Assembly: GCA_902773415.1 (NCBI GenBank)
Contig: CACYEE010000154.1
Coordinates: forward strand, 1-5,754
Direction: 5' to 3'
DNA: 5,754 bases
Source of the DNA: an uncultured Actinomyces sp.
Lineage (GTDB): Bacteria > Actinomycetota > Actinomycetes > Actinomycetales > Actinomycetaceae
The translations under genes and the position numbers were made by a program. Numbering within the stretch: the first letter of the stretch is position 1; each line of letters opens with the position of its first letter. A model generated the notes under the pieces. It ran no database searches. It was not told where the DNA came from and saw only the letters and a list, made by a program, of their open reading frames with translations. Shown here piece after piece: positions 1 through 4,881 of the stretch.

Positions 1-80
1 CCACGTCCTCCGGCCTGCTGACCGACCGCGAGGCCAAGGACCGTGGAGTCGGCGGGGAAGTCCTCGCCTACGTCTGGTAA
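1..80 (+). CDS. rpsH: 30S ribosomal protein S8, C-terminal end (partial)
   Basis: Only the last 25 codons and the stop (TAA at 78-80) are inside the window; the gene starts upstream of base 1. The frame beginning at base 3 reads TSSGLLTDREAKDRGVGGEV and then ends LAYVW. This matches the highly conserved C-terminus of S8, where the STS-G-hydrophobic-TDREA block and the final GGEVL-YVW contribute to binding the central domain of 16S rRNA. S8 is an assembly protein of the small subunit and, in E. coli, the translational repressor of the spc operon; whether that control exists here cannot be judged from this fragment. rplF follows after 15 bases, the usual spc order. Confidence 0.96.
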   Translation, partial: TSSGLLTDREAKDRGVGGEVLAYVW

Positions 81-95
81 GGAGGAGGAGAGAAC

Positions 96-632
96 ATGTC
101 GCGTATTGGCAAGAAGCCCGTGAACATCCCCTCCGGCGTCGATGTCGCCATCAACGGCCAGGACGTCACGGTCAAGGGCCCCAAGGGAACCCTTGAGCAC
201 ACGATTGCCGAGCCGATCACGGCCCGCATCGAAGGCGCCGAGGTGCTGGTCGAGCGCCCGAACGACGATCGCGTCGCCCGGTCCCTCCACGGCCTGACCC
301 GCACCCTTATCGACAACATGGTCATCGGCGTGACCGAGGGCTACAGGAAGGACATGGAGATCGTCGGCACCGGCTACCGCGTCGTGGCCAAGGGCAAGGA
401 TCTCGAGTTCTCTCTCGGCTACTCGCACACCATTGCCGTCGCCGCGCCCGAAGGCATCGCCTTCGAGGTCAAGGACCAGACCCACTTCTCCGTGACCGGC
501 ATCGACAAGCAGCAGGTCGGCGAGGTTGCGGCCAACATCCGCAAGCTCCGCAAGCCCGAGCCGTACAAGGGCAAGGGCGTCCGCTACGCCAACGAGCATG
601 TGCGCCGCAAGGCCGGAAAGGCAGGCAAGTGA
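96..632 (+). CDS. rplF: 50S ribosomal protein L6
   Basis: This 178-residue protein has the usual bacterial L6 length. It begins MSRIGKKPVNIPSGVDV, with the typical VKGPKGTLEH segment at residues 26-35 in the first of the two related L6 domains. The second domain includes GTGYRVVAKGKDLEFSLGYSH at about 91-111. The family signature PEPYKGKGV is at 154-162, followed by RYANEHVRRKAGKAGK. L6 binds 23S rRNA near the factor-binding site of the large subunit. The ATG at 96 has a very strong purine tract, GGAGGAGGAG at 81-90, directly after the rpsH stop, which fixes the start. The stop TGA at 630-632 shares its last base with the ATG of rplR. Confidence 0.98.
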   Translation: MSRIGKKPVNIPSGVDVAINGQDVTVKGPKGTLEHTIAEPITARIEGAEVLVERPNDDRVARSLHGLTRTLIDNMVIGVTEGYRKDMEIVGTGYRVVAKGKDLEFSLGYSHTIAVAAPEGIAFEVKDQTHFSVTGIDKQQVGEVAANIRKLRKPEPYKGKGVRYANEHVRRKAGKAGK

Positions 633-1006
633 TGGCTGTTACCGAGAAGATCTCCAAGAACAAGGCTGTTGCCCGCAGGCGCCGCCACTTCCGTCTTCGC
701 AAGAAGGTCCACGGCACGCCCGAGCGTCCCAGGCTCGTCGTCACCCGCTCGAACCGGCACATGTTCGTCCAGGTCGTCGACGATACCGTCGGCAAGACGC
801 TCGCTTCCGCGTCGACCCTGGAAGCCGCGCTCCGCTTGGAGACCGGCACGAAGGTCGAGAAGTCCCGCAAGGTCGGCGAGCTTGTCGCCGAGCGCGCGAA
901 GGCTGCCGGCGTCACCGCGGTCGTCTTCGACCGTGGCGGCAACAAGTATCACGGCCGGGTGGCCGCGGTTGCCGAAGGCGCCCGCGAAGCCGGTCTTTCC
1001 CTGTGA
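632..1006 (+). CDS. rplR: 50S ribosomal protein L18
   Basis: The protein has 124 residues, close to the usual 115-125. A basic N-terminus (KAVARRRRHFRLRKKVHGTP, residues 11-30) is followed by the conserved ERPRLVVTRSNRHMFVQVVDD (31-51), and the end carries VVFDRGGNKYHGRVAA (97-112). L18 binds 5S rRNA together with L5 and L25-type proteins and links it to the central protuberance. A GTG at 629 would add one Met, but the ATG at 632 gives the canonical MAVTEK start and forms a TGATG overlap with the rplF stop. The purine stretch GGAAAGG, about ten bases upstream, can serve as ribosome binding site, and translational coupling to rplF is likely. Confidence 0.97.
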   Translation: MAVTEKISKNKAVARRRRHFRLRKKVHGTPERPRLVVTRSNRHMFVQVVDDTVGKTLASASTLEAALRLETGTKVEKSRKVGELVAERAKAAGVTAVVFDRGGNKYHGRVAAVAEGAREAGLSL

Positions 1007-1035
1007 GAATCGCGAAAGAGAGCAGAGGTTCAACT

Positions 1036-1752
1036 ATGGCTGCTGAGCAGCAGGAAGCCGCCAAGGCTCCCGAAGAGAATGCCGCTGGCGATCGTCGCGA
1101 ATCGCGCGGCCGGCGTGGAGAAGGTCGCCGTGGCGACCGCCGCGAGCGCCGCAACGCTCGCGAGGAAAGCCCGTACATCGAGAAGCTCGTGACGATCAAC
1201 CGCGTCGCCAAGACCGTCAAGGGCGGTCGTCGCATGTCCTTTACCGCGCTTGTCGTGGTGGGCGACGGCAACGGCACCGTGGGCGTCGGCTACGGCAAGG
1301 CGAAGGAAGTCCCGGCCGCTATCGCGAAGGCCACCGAGGAAGCGAAGAAGAACTTCTTCAGGGTTCCTCGTCTTGGCTCGACCATTCCGCACCTTGTCCA
1401 GGGCGAGGATGCCGCAGGCGTCGTGCTGCTGCGTCCGGCCTCTCCCGGTACCGGCGTTATCGCCGGCGGTCCCGTTCGCGCCATCATGGAGTGCGCCGGC
1501 ATCCACGATGTTCTGTCCAAGTCGCTCGGCTCGTCGAACGCCATCAACATCGTGCATGCCACGGTTGCCGCGCTCAAGAGCCTCGAGGAGCCCGAGGCGG
1601 TGGCCGCTCGCCGCGGTCTCCCGCTTGAGCGCGTCGCCCCGGAGTTCATGCTTCGTGCCCGTGCCGAAGCAGAGGCCAAGGCCAGGGCCGAGAAGGAAGC
1701 GGAAGCCGCCAAGGCCGAGAACGAGGCTGCCGCAGCTGGAGTTGGTGCATGA
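1036..1752 (+). CDS. rpsE: 30S ribosomal protein S5
   Basis: This is a 238-residue S5, much longer than the about 166 residues of the E. coli protein. Residues 1-45 form a charged Arg/Gly-rich extension. The S5 N-terminal RNA-binding domain runs from about 46 to 109 and contains INRVAKTVKGGRRMSFTALV and VGDGNGTVGVGYGKAKEVPA. The C-terminal domain (about 127-190) has RPASPGTGVIAGGPVRA and HDVLSKSLGSSNAINIV. The loop KTVKGG (59-64) is the part known in E. coli S5 to influence spectinomycin sensitivity. Residues 205-238 form an Ala/Glu/Lys-rich, probably helical tail. The frame is open far upstream through rplR, but the ATG at 1036 with AGAGG at 1024-1028 is the credible start. It follows rplR by 29 bases. 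Confidence 0.97.
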   Translation: MAAEQQEAAKAPEENAAGDRRESRGRRGEGRRGDRRERRNAREESPYIEKLVTINRVAKTVKGGRRMSFTALVVVGDGNGTVGVGYGKAKEVPAAIAKATEEAKKNFFRVPRLGSTIPHLVQGEDAAGVVLLRPASPGTGVIAGGPVRAIMECAGIHDVLSKSLGSSNAINIVHATVAALKSLEEPEAVAARRGLPLERVAPEFMLRARAEAEAKARAEKEAEAAKAENEAAAAGVGA

Positions 1753-1937
1753 TGGCAAAGCTGAAGATTACCCAGGTCAAGGGCCTCGTCGGAGGAACCC
1801 AGCGCCAGAAGGACACCATGCGCACTCTCGGTCTGCGCCGTATCGGCCAGTCCGTGGTGCGCGAGGATCGCCCCGAGGTTGTCGGCGCGGTGCGCGCCGT
1901 GCGCCACCTCGTGAAGGTTGAGGAGGTCGAAGACTGA
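1752..1937 (+). CDS. rpmD: 50S ribosomal protein L30
   Basis: A 61-residue protein of the normal L30 size, reading MAKLKITQVKGLVGGTQRQK and then DTMRTLGLRRIGQSVVRED before ending RHLVKVEEVED. The QVK-hydrophobic-G start, the TLRxLGL block and the C-terminal VRHLVKVEEV are diagnostic of L30, a large-subunit protein bound to 23S rRNA. Two adjacent ATGs exist (1749 and 1752). The second gives the standard MAKLK start and a TGATG overlap like the neighbouring junctions, while the first has a slightly better distance to GGAG at 1738-1741 and an ATGA overlap. Either way it is coupled to rpsE, and the difference is one residue. Confidence 0.95.
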   Translation: MAKLKITQVKGLVGGTQRQKDTMRTLGLRRIGQSVVREDRPEVVGAVRAVRHLVKVEEVED

Positions 1938-2476
1938 TGGCCGATGAGAAGATCGAAGAGGTCGTGCTGAACAAGCGTGCCGCGAAGACCCCGTCGGAGA
2001 AGGCTCCGAAGGTCCGCGAGGAATCGCCGGTTCTCAAGGTTCACGACCTTCGCCCGGCTCCCGGCGCGAAGAAGGCCAAGACCCGTGTCGGCCGCGGCGA
2101 AGGCTCGAAGGGCAAGACCGCGGGTCGCGGCACGAAGGGCACGAAGGCCCGCTACCAGGTTCCCGCCGGATTCGAGGGTGGCCAGATGCCGCTCCACATG
2201 CGCCTGCCGAAGCTGCGCGGCTTCAAGAACCCGTTCCGCACCGAGTACCAGGTCGTCAACGTCGGCGATCTTGACGCGCTCTTCCCCGAGGGCGGCAAGG
2301 TCGGCGTGGATGAGCTTGTGGCCGCTGGCGCGGTTCGCGCGAAGCGGCTTGTCAAGGTTCTCGGCAACGGCGAGCTTTCGGGCAAGTTCGAGCTTGAGGT
2401 CGACGCCTGGTCCGCCTCCGCGAAGGAGAAGGTCGAGGCTGCCGGCGGTTCGCTCGCCAAGCGCGAGGAGGCCTGA
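1937..2476 (+). CDS. rplO: 50S ribosomal protein L15
   Basis: This 179-residue protein carries an N-terminal extension of about 30 residues, rich in Lys, Glu and Ala, before the conserved part begins at VLKVHDLRPAPGA (32-44). The Gly/Lys/Arg-rich loop RVGRGEGSKGKTAGRGTKG occupies 50-68, the block GGQMPLHMRLPKLRGFKNPF 81-100, and the C-terminal L15 signature KVLGNGELSGKFEL and SASAKEKVEAAGG about 140-171. L15 is a late assembly protein threading into 23S rRNA. The ATG shares its A with the rpmD stop (TGATG), and AGGAGG at 1921-1926 lies ten bases ahead. It is the last gene of the ribosomal-protein run, followed by a strong hairpin. Confidence 0.97.
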   Translation: MADEKIEEVVLNKRAAKTPSEKAPKVREESPVLKVHDLRPAPGAKKAKTRVGRGEGSKGKTAGRGTKGTKARYQVPAGFEGGQMPLHMRLPKLRGFKNPFRTEYQVVNVGDLDALFPEGGKVGVDELVAAGAVRAKRLVKVLGNGELSGKFELEVDAWSASAKEKVEAAGGSLAKREEA

Positions 2477-2499
2477 CGGCAAGAGCCGACGAGCATTCG

Positions 2500-2539
2500 G
2501 AGGCGCCCCGCCGGTTCCGCTGGACCGGCGGGGCGCCTC
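2500..2539 (+). terminator. Hairpin terminator after rplO
   Basis: Bases 2501-2515 pair perfectly with 2524-2538 (15 bp, nearly all G-C: AGGCGCCCCGCCGGT against ACCGGCGGGGCGCCT) around an eight-base loop, and G2500-C2539 adds one more pair. It starts 24 bases after the rplO stop. No T-run follows, only CGTCGTGTACGG, which is common for actinobacterial terminators that lack a U-tract. A second segment, CGACGAG at 2487-2493, could also pair with 2537-2543 and compete at the base of the stem. The position and stability make it the likely end of the ribosomal-protein transcript, perhaps partial. Confidence 0.82.
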
Positions 2540-2710
2540 GTCGTGTACGGGACAGGCTGGTCGCGTGTGGGAGGCCGAGCGGGTTTGTGCGGATTCGTCA
2601 GGAAAGCGCGATTCGGGATTCCCGGTGGCGAATCCGTCCGCATCGCCGGGACGCGCATCGACGGGACAGGAGGGGCGGAACCGCGATGTGCTCGCGTCCA
2701 CAGGAAAGGA
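2540..2710. other. Non-coding spacer upstream of the secY promoter region
   Basis: No gene is recognisable here on either strand; the open frames present have codon use unlike the neighbouring genes. Visible structure: CGGATTCG at 2590-2597 pairs with CGAATCCG at 2629-2636 (8 bp) and encloses a small CGGG/CCCG hairpin at 2614-2624. The 10-mer ACGGGACAGG occurs twice, at 2547-2556 and 2661-2670. AGGAGGGG at 2668-2675 looks like a ribosome binding site ahead of an ATG at 2686, but the frame it opens has no recognisable product. Confidence 0.6.
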
Positions 2711-2741
2711 TTTCGCGTATAGGTGAACAGGTGGGTATAGT
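2711..2741 (+). promoter_or_regulatory. Candidate secY promoter
   Basis: TATAGT at 2736-2741 fits the TAnnnT form of actinobacterial housekeeping -10 boxes. A TG lies at 2732-2733, one base off the extended -10 position. The -35 side is weak: TTCGCG at 2712-2717 with an 18-base spacer, or TTTCGC one base earlier with 19. The spot is among the most AT-rich of the gap, lies after the rplO terminator, and would give a leader of about 170 bases before secY. A second weak -10-like TATAGG is at 2718-2723. The need for a promoter is inferred from the upstream terminator. Confidence 0.4.
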
Positions 2742-2744
2742 AGG

Positions 2745-2921
2745 TCGGGTGGGTTCAGTGCGCCCTTGCGCGAGCATGCCAGAGGGGACAAGGACGGAGC
2801 GCCGGCAAGGGCATGCTTCGCCAGTGCCCGAGGGGGCGGTCGTGCAGGCAACGGTACCCGACGGTAGGCAGCTGCGCTTTGGCGCACAGCGGCTTCGGCC
2901 GCGTGAAGGACTGGAGGAATC
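2745..2921 (+). promoter_or_regulatory. Structured 5' leader of secY
   Basis: The stretch can fold in competing ways. GCCCTTGC (2762-2769) pairs perfectly with GCAAGGGC (2805-2812), while AGCATGCC (2773-2780) pairs perfectly with GGCATGCT (2810-2817). The two helices share bases 2810-2812 and so exclude each other. Further on are a GCCC/GGGC hairpin at 2826-2837, a TGCGC/GCGCA hairpin with loop TTTG at 2873-2886, and a GCGGC-TTCG-GCCGC hairpin at 2889-2902, whose UUCG tetraloop is of the unusually stable C(UUCG)G type. That last hairpin ends ten bases before the secY ribosome binding site. Its role in controlling secY is inference; I recognise no known riboswitch class. Confidence 0.35.
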
Positions 2922-2924
2922 TTG
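2913..2924 (+). promoter_or_regulatory. secY ribosome binding site and TTG start
   Basis: GGAGG at 2913-2917 is followed after only four bases by the TTG at 2922-2924. An in-frame TGA at 2904-2906 and no ATG or GTG between it and the TTG leave this as the only start that keeps the conserved N-terminal helix; the next in-frame ATG (2982) would remove residues 2-20 and cut into the first membrane segment. The short spacing and TTG codon suggest modest initiation. Confidence 0.8.
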
Positions 2925-4208
2925 ATCAAGGCTCTCGGTGCCGCGTTTCGCACCCCTGATCTGAGGCGCAAACTTCTGTTCACGATGTTCATCATGGCGA
3001 TCTATCGCCTCGGAACGTTCGTTCCTGCCCCGTTCGTGTCGATGGCGAACGTCCAGCAGTGCATGAGCGACATGGGATCGGGCGACTTCCTGTCGATGAT
3101 GAACCTGTTCTCGGGTGGCGGCATGCTCCAGCTGTCGGTATTCTCGCTCGGCATCATGCCCTACATTACGGCCTCGATTATCGTCCAGCTCCTGCGCGTC
3201 GTCATTCCGCGTTTCGAGGAGCTCCACAAGGAAGGCCAGTCGGGCACCGCAAAGCTGACGGAGTACACGCGCTATCTCACGATCGGCCTCGGTCTCCTCC
3301 AAAGCGCCGTCGTCGTTTCGGTGGCGAACACGAACCTGTTCCAGCAGTGCTCGGTCGATCCGATTCCGGACGCGAGCGCATGGAAGATCGCCCTTGCCAT
3401 CCTCACGATGACGGCCGGCACCGGCCTCGTCATGTGGCTTGCCGAACTCGTCACCGATCGCGGAATCGGCAACGGCATGTCGATTCTCATCTTCACCGGC
3501 ATCTGCGCGAGCTTCCCGTCGATGCTGCATCAGGTCGTCAAGTCCTCGGGCGGCTGGCCCGCGGCGATTTTCGTGTTCGTCCTCTTCCTCGCAATCACCT
3601 TCGTCGTCGTCTTTGTCGAGCAGTCCCAGCGTCGCATTCCTGTCCAGTACGCCAAGCGCGTCGTCGGGCGGCGCACCTATGGCGGCTCGACGACCTACCT
3701 GCCGATCAAAATCAACATGGCGAACGTCATTCCCGTCATCTTCGCTTCCTCGATCCTCATGCTTCCCCAGATGATTGCGCAGTTCGGCGATCCTTCCTCT
3801 GGGTGGGTACAGTTCATCAACCGCTGGTTCTCCTCGCAGAACTGGCCCTACTTCGTGATGTATGGCCTGCTCATCGTCGCCTTCGCCTTCTTCTACACCT
3901 CGATCACGTTCAACACCGAAGAGGTTGCCGACAACATGAAGCGCTACGGCGGATTCATTCCCGGCATCCGGGCCGGCAGGCCGACGGCCGAATACCTCGC
4001 CTACGTCGCCAACCGCCTCACGTGGGTCGGTTCGGTCTACCTCGCCATCGTGGCTCTTGTCCCGTCGATCACCTTCGCGAAGATGGGCGTGATGGGCGGC
4101 GGCTTCGGCGGCACGTCGATCATGATTCTCGTCGGCGTCGGCCTCCAGACCGTCAAGGACATCGACGCCCAGCTCCAGCAGCGCCACTACGAGGGTTTCC
4201 TCAGCTGA
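2922..4208 (+). CDS. secY: Preprotein translocase subunit SecY
   Basis: This 428-residue protein forms the channel of the SecYEG translocon in the cytoplasmic membrane; secreted and membrane proteins pass through it, driven by SecA or by ribosomes. It starts LIKALGAAFRTPDLRRKLLF (the first residue is Met from TTG). About ten membrane segments can be placed: roughly 17-36, a plug and second helix at 60-92, then 115-134, 155-175, 183-203, 212-233, 266-286, 308-330, 367-386 and 395-412. Conserved features include IVQLLRVVIPRFEELHKEGQ (87-106), GIGNGMSILIF (181-191), NVIPVIFASS (268-277) and the cytoplasmic loop GGFIPGIRAG (343-352), whose Arg350 corresponds to the essential Arg357 of E. coli. 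The end RHYEGFL is typical for the phylum. Unlike the ribosomal genes upstream it is isolated by long gaps and hairpins on both sides. Confidence 0.97.
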   Translation: MIKALGAAFRTPDLRRKLLFTMFIMAIYRLGTFVPAPFVSMANVQQCMSDMGSGDFLSMMNLFSGGGMLQLSVFSLGIMPYITASIIVQLLRVVIPRFEELHKEGQSGTAKLTEYTRYLTIGLGLLQSAVVVSVANTNLFQQCSVDPIPDASAWKIALAILTMTAGTGLVMWLAELVTDRGIGNGMSILIFTGICASFPSMLHQVVKSSGGWPAAIFVFVLFLAITFVVVFVEQSQRRIPVQYAKRVVGRRTYGGSTTYLPIKINMANVIPVIFASSILMLPQMIAQFGDPSSGWVQFINRWFSSQNWPYFVMYGLLIVAFAFFYTSITFNTEEVADNMKRYGGFIPGIRAGRPTAEYLAYVANRLTWVGSVYLAIVALVPSITFAKMGVMGGGFGGTSIMILVGVGLQTVKDIDAQLQQRHYEGFLS

Positions 4209-4226
4209 CGCCGATTCAGGCATTGC

Positions 4227-4258
4227 GATGGCCCGCACCCGCAACGGTGCGGGCCATC
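4227..4258 (+). terminator. Hairpin terminator after secY
   Basis: GATGGCCCGCACC (4227-4239) pairs perfectly with GGTGCGGGCCATC (4246-4258), a 13-bp stem with the loop CGCAAC. It begins 19 bases after the secY stop. As after rplO there is no T-run. A smaller hairpin directly behind it (CTCCCG 4263-4268 with CGGGAG 4275-4280) could act as a backup. It indicates that secY is transcribed separately from adk. Confidence 0.82.
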
Positions 4259-4280
4259 CTCGCTCCCGTGCCTTCGGGAG

Positions 4281-4740
4281 GCGGAGCCGTCTCATCAGGG
4301 CCATCCGCCGCCGGGTGAGGCAAAGGGGACGGGCCGGTGTCGGATGGGGAGACGATCCCCCTTTGCGGCGCTTGCCGTGGCGGATTGGGGGCCGTGGCCG
4401 GTCGTTTCCCTTCTTCGTGCGGCGTCCCCGCTCCGGTCTCGCGCGAGCAGGCCTGCGCGGACCTTCCGCTCGTTGCCGTCCCGAAATCCCGTCCCGGCGC
4501 TCTCGGCTGCACAAAGGGACAGCGCGGCGATCGGAACAATGCGCCGATTGCCGTCACGGTCGGCTTTAGGCGCCATTGTGGGACAGCCCCGAGCCGTCTG
4601 CGGAGGTCGGAGCCGGGTGAGCCCTGACGAGACGGCCCGCATGCGGCAGCCCGCAGGCCGGTCTTCGCCTCAGGCGAGACGACGAGCCGGAAGCGCCACG
4701 TCTCGCGCGAAGCGCATGCGTTGCGTCGGCGACGCTTGCG
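4281..4740. other. Gene-free, hairpin-rich spacer between secY and adk
   Basis: I recognise no protein, tRNA or known RNA here; open frames on both strands give low-complexity Arg/Pro/Ala/Ser translations. Hairpins visible: GCAAAGGGG 4320-4328 with 4358-4366 (9 bp); 4435-4444 with 4455-4463 (9 bp, one bulged T at 4439); 4524-4534 with 4544-4554 (11 pairs including two G-T); and 4661-4669 with 4673-4680 (8 bp, one bulged T at 4665, loop TCA). CCGCATGCGG at 4637-4646 is a perfect 10-base palindrome. It may be a structured RNA, a decayed small mobile element, or merely GC-rich spacer. Confidence 0.5.
4286..4636. repeat. Long-range imperfect inverted repeat bounding a 351-base segment
   Basis: GCCGTCTCATCAGGGC at 4286-4301 is the reverse complement of GCCCTGACGAGACGGC at 4621-4636 at 15 of 16 positions (A4294 opposite C4628). 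The segment between holds three of the hairpins described for this spacer. A direct 10-mer, GCCGGGTGAG, recurs at 4310-4319 and 4612-4621, and GAGCCGTCT recurs at 4284-4292 and 4591-4599. No target-site duplication is evident at the outer edges. It resembles the layout of a miniature inverted-repeat element, but this is inference. Confidence 0.4.
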
Positions 4741-4749
4741 CCATAGGCT
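4721..4749 (+). promoter_or_regulatory. Candidate adk promoter
   Basis: TTGCGT at 4721-4726 and TAGGCT at 4744-4749 are separated by 17 bases and match the TTGnnn and TAnnnT pattern of actinobacterial housekeeping promoters. Transcription would begin near 4756, giving a leader of roughly 125 bases before adk. A promoter is expected somewhere here because secY ends in a terminator-like hairpin and the gap is long, but the match is short and this is only the best candidate I found. Confidence 0.4.
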
Positions 4750-4765
4750 TGGAGAGCGGAATCCG

Positions 4766-4807
4766 ATGATGCAATCCGCGACAACGGACGGGGCTTGCAT
4801 GCGGTAG
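4766..4807 (+). CDS. Possible 13-codon leader peptide upstream of adk
   Basis: An ATG at 4766 opens the frame MMQSATTDGACMR and ends at TAG 4805-4807. GGAGAG at 4751-4756 is a possible ribosome binding site, about ten bases ahead, though it would lie at the very 5' end of a transcript starting near 4756. The stop codon sits within the 5' arm of the hairpin at 4791-4849, so a translating ribosome would hold that hairpin open. The peptide has no run of one amino acid that would suggest classical amino-acid attenuation. Short frames like this occur by chance, so this is speculative. Confidence 0.18.
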   Translation: MMQSATTDGACMR

Positions 4808-4849
4808 CGGGGTGCCCTTCGGCACGCCGGCTCCCGCATGGCGAAGCCT
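4791..4849 (+). promoter_or_regulatory. Long imperfect hairpin in the adk leader
   Basis: The arms 4791-4816 and 4821-4849 can form 23 pairs around the loop CTTC (4817-4820): 4812-4816 with 4821-4825, 4808-4810 with 4827-4829, 4806-4807 with 4831-4832, 4798-4804 with 4834-4840 (CATGCGG with CCGCATG), and 4791-4796 with 4844-4849 (one G-T). Interruptions are a G-G mismatch, a bulged G4830, a T-C mismatch and a small internal loop. It ends 32 bases before the adk ATG, too far to cover the ribosome binding site. It could be an attenuator, an mRNA-stability element, or a remnant of a palindromic repeat. Confidence 0.5.
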
Positions 4850-4881
4850 GCGCGCCGCCCATGACGACAGGAAGGAATCCG

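Noticed and set aside
526..1035. Extension of the rpsE frame upstream through rplR and the end of rplF
   Set aside because: The frame is open but overlaps two firm genes and gives a Ser/Arg-rich sequence; S5 starts at 1036 with a suitable ribosome binding site.
2686..2925. A 79-codon frame with a GGAGGGG-like site that ends in TTGA overlapping the secY start
   Set aside because: The overlap is automatic for any TTGA start in an open frame, the codons (ACA, AGG, CCA, CAA) are unlike the neighbouring genes, and no family is recognisable.
2598..4514. A 638-codon open frame on the - strand across secY and both gaps
   Set aside because: It is the complement of secY plus spacers, kept open by high GC at third positions. 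The translation is Arg/Asp/His-rich low complexity with no family resemblance, while secY on the + strand is certain.
4228..4769. Several 96-141-codon frames on both strands in the secY-adk gap as hypothetical genes
   Set aside because: They overlap one another in different frames, have Arg/Pro/Ser-rich translations, lack convincing ribosome binding sites, and run through hairpins.
4209..4881. A tRNA, SRP RNA or tmRNA gene in the long gap
   Set aside because: I looked for a T-arm (GGTTCGAATC-like) and for conserved SRP RNA segments and saw none.
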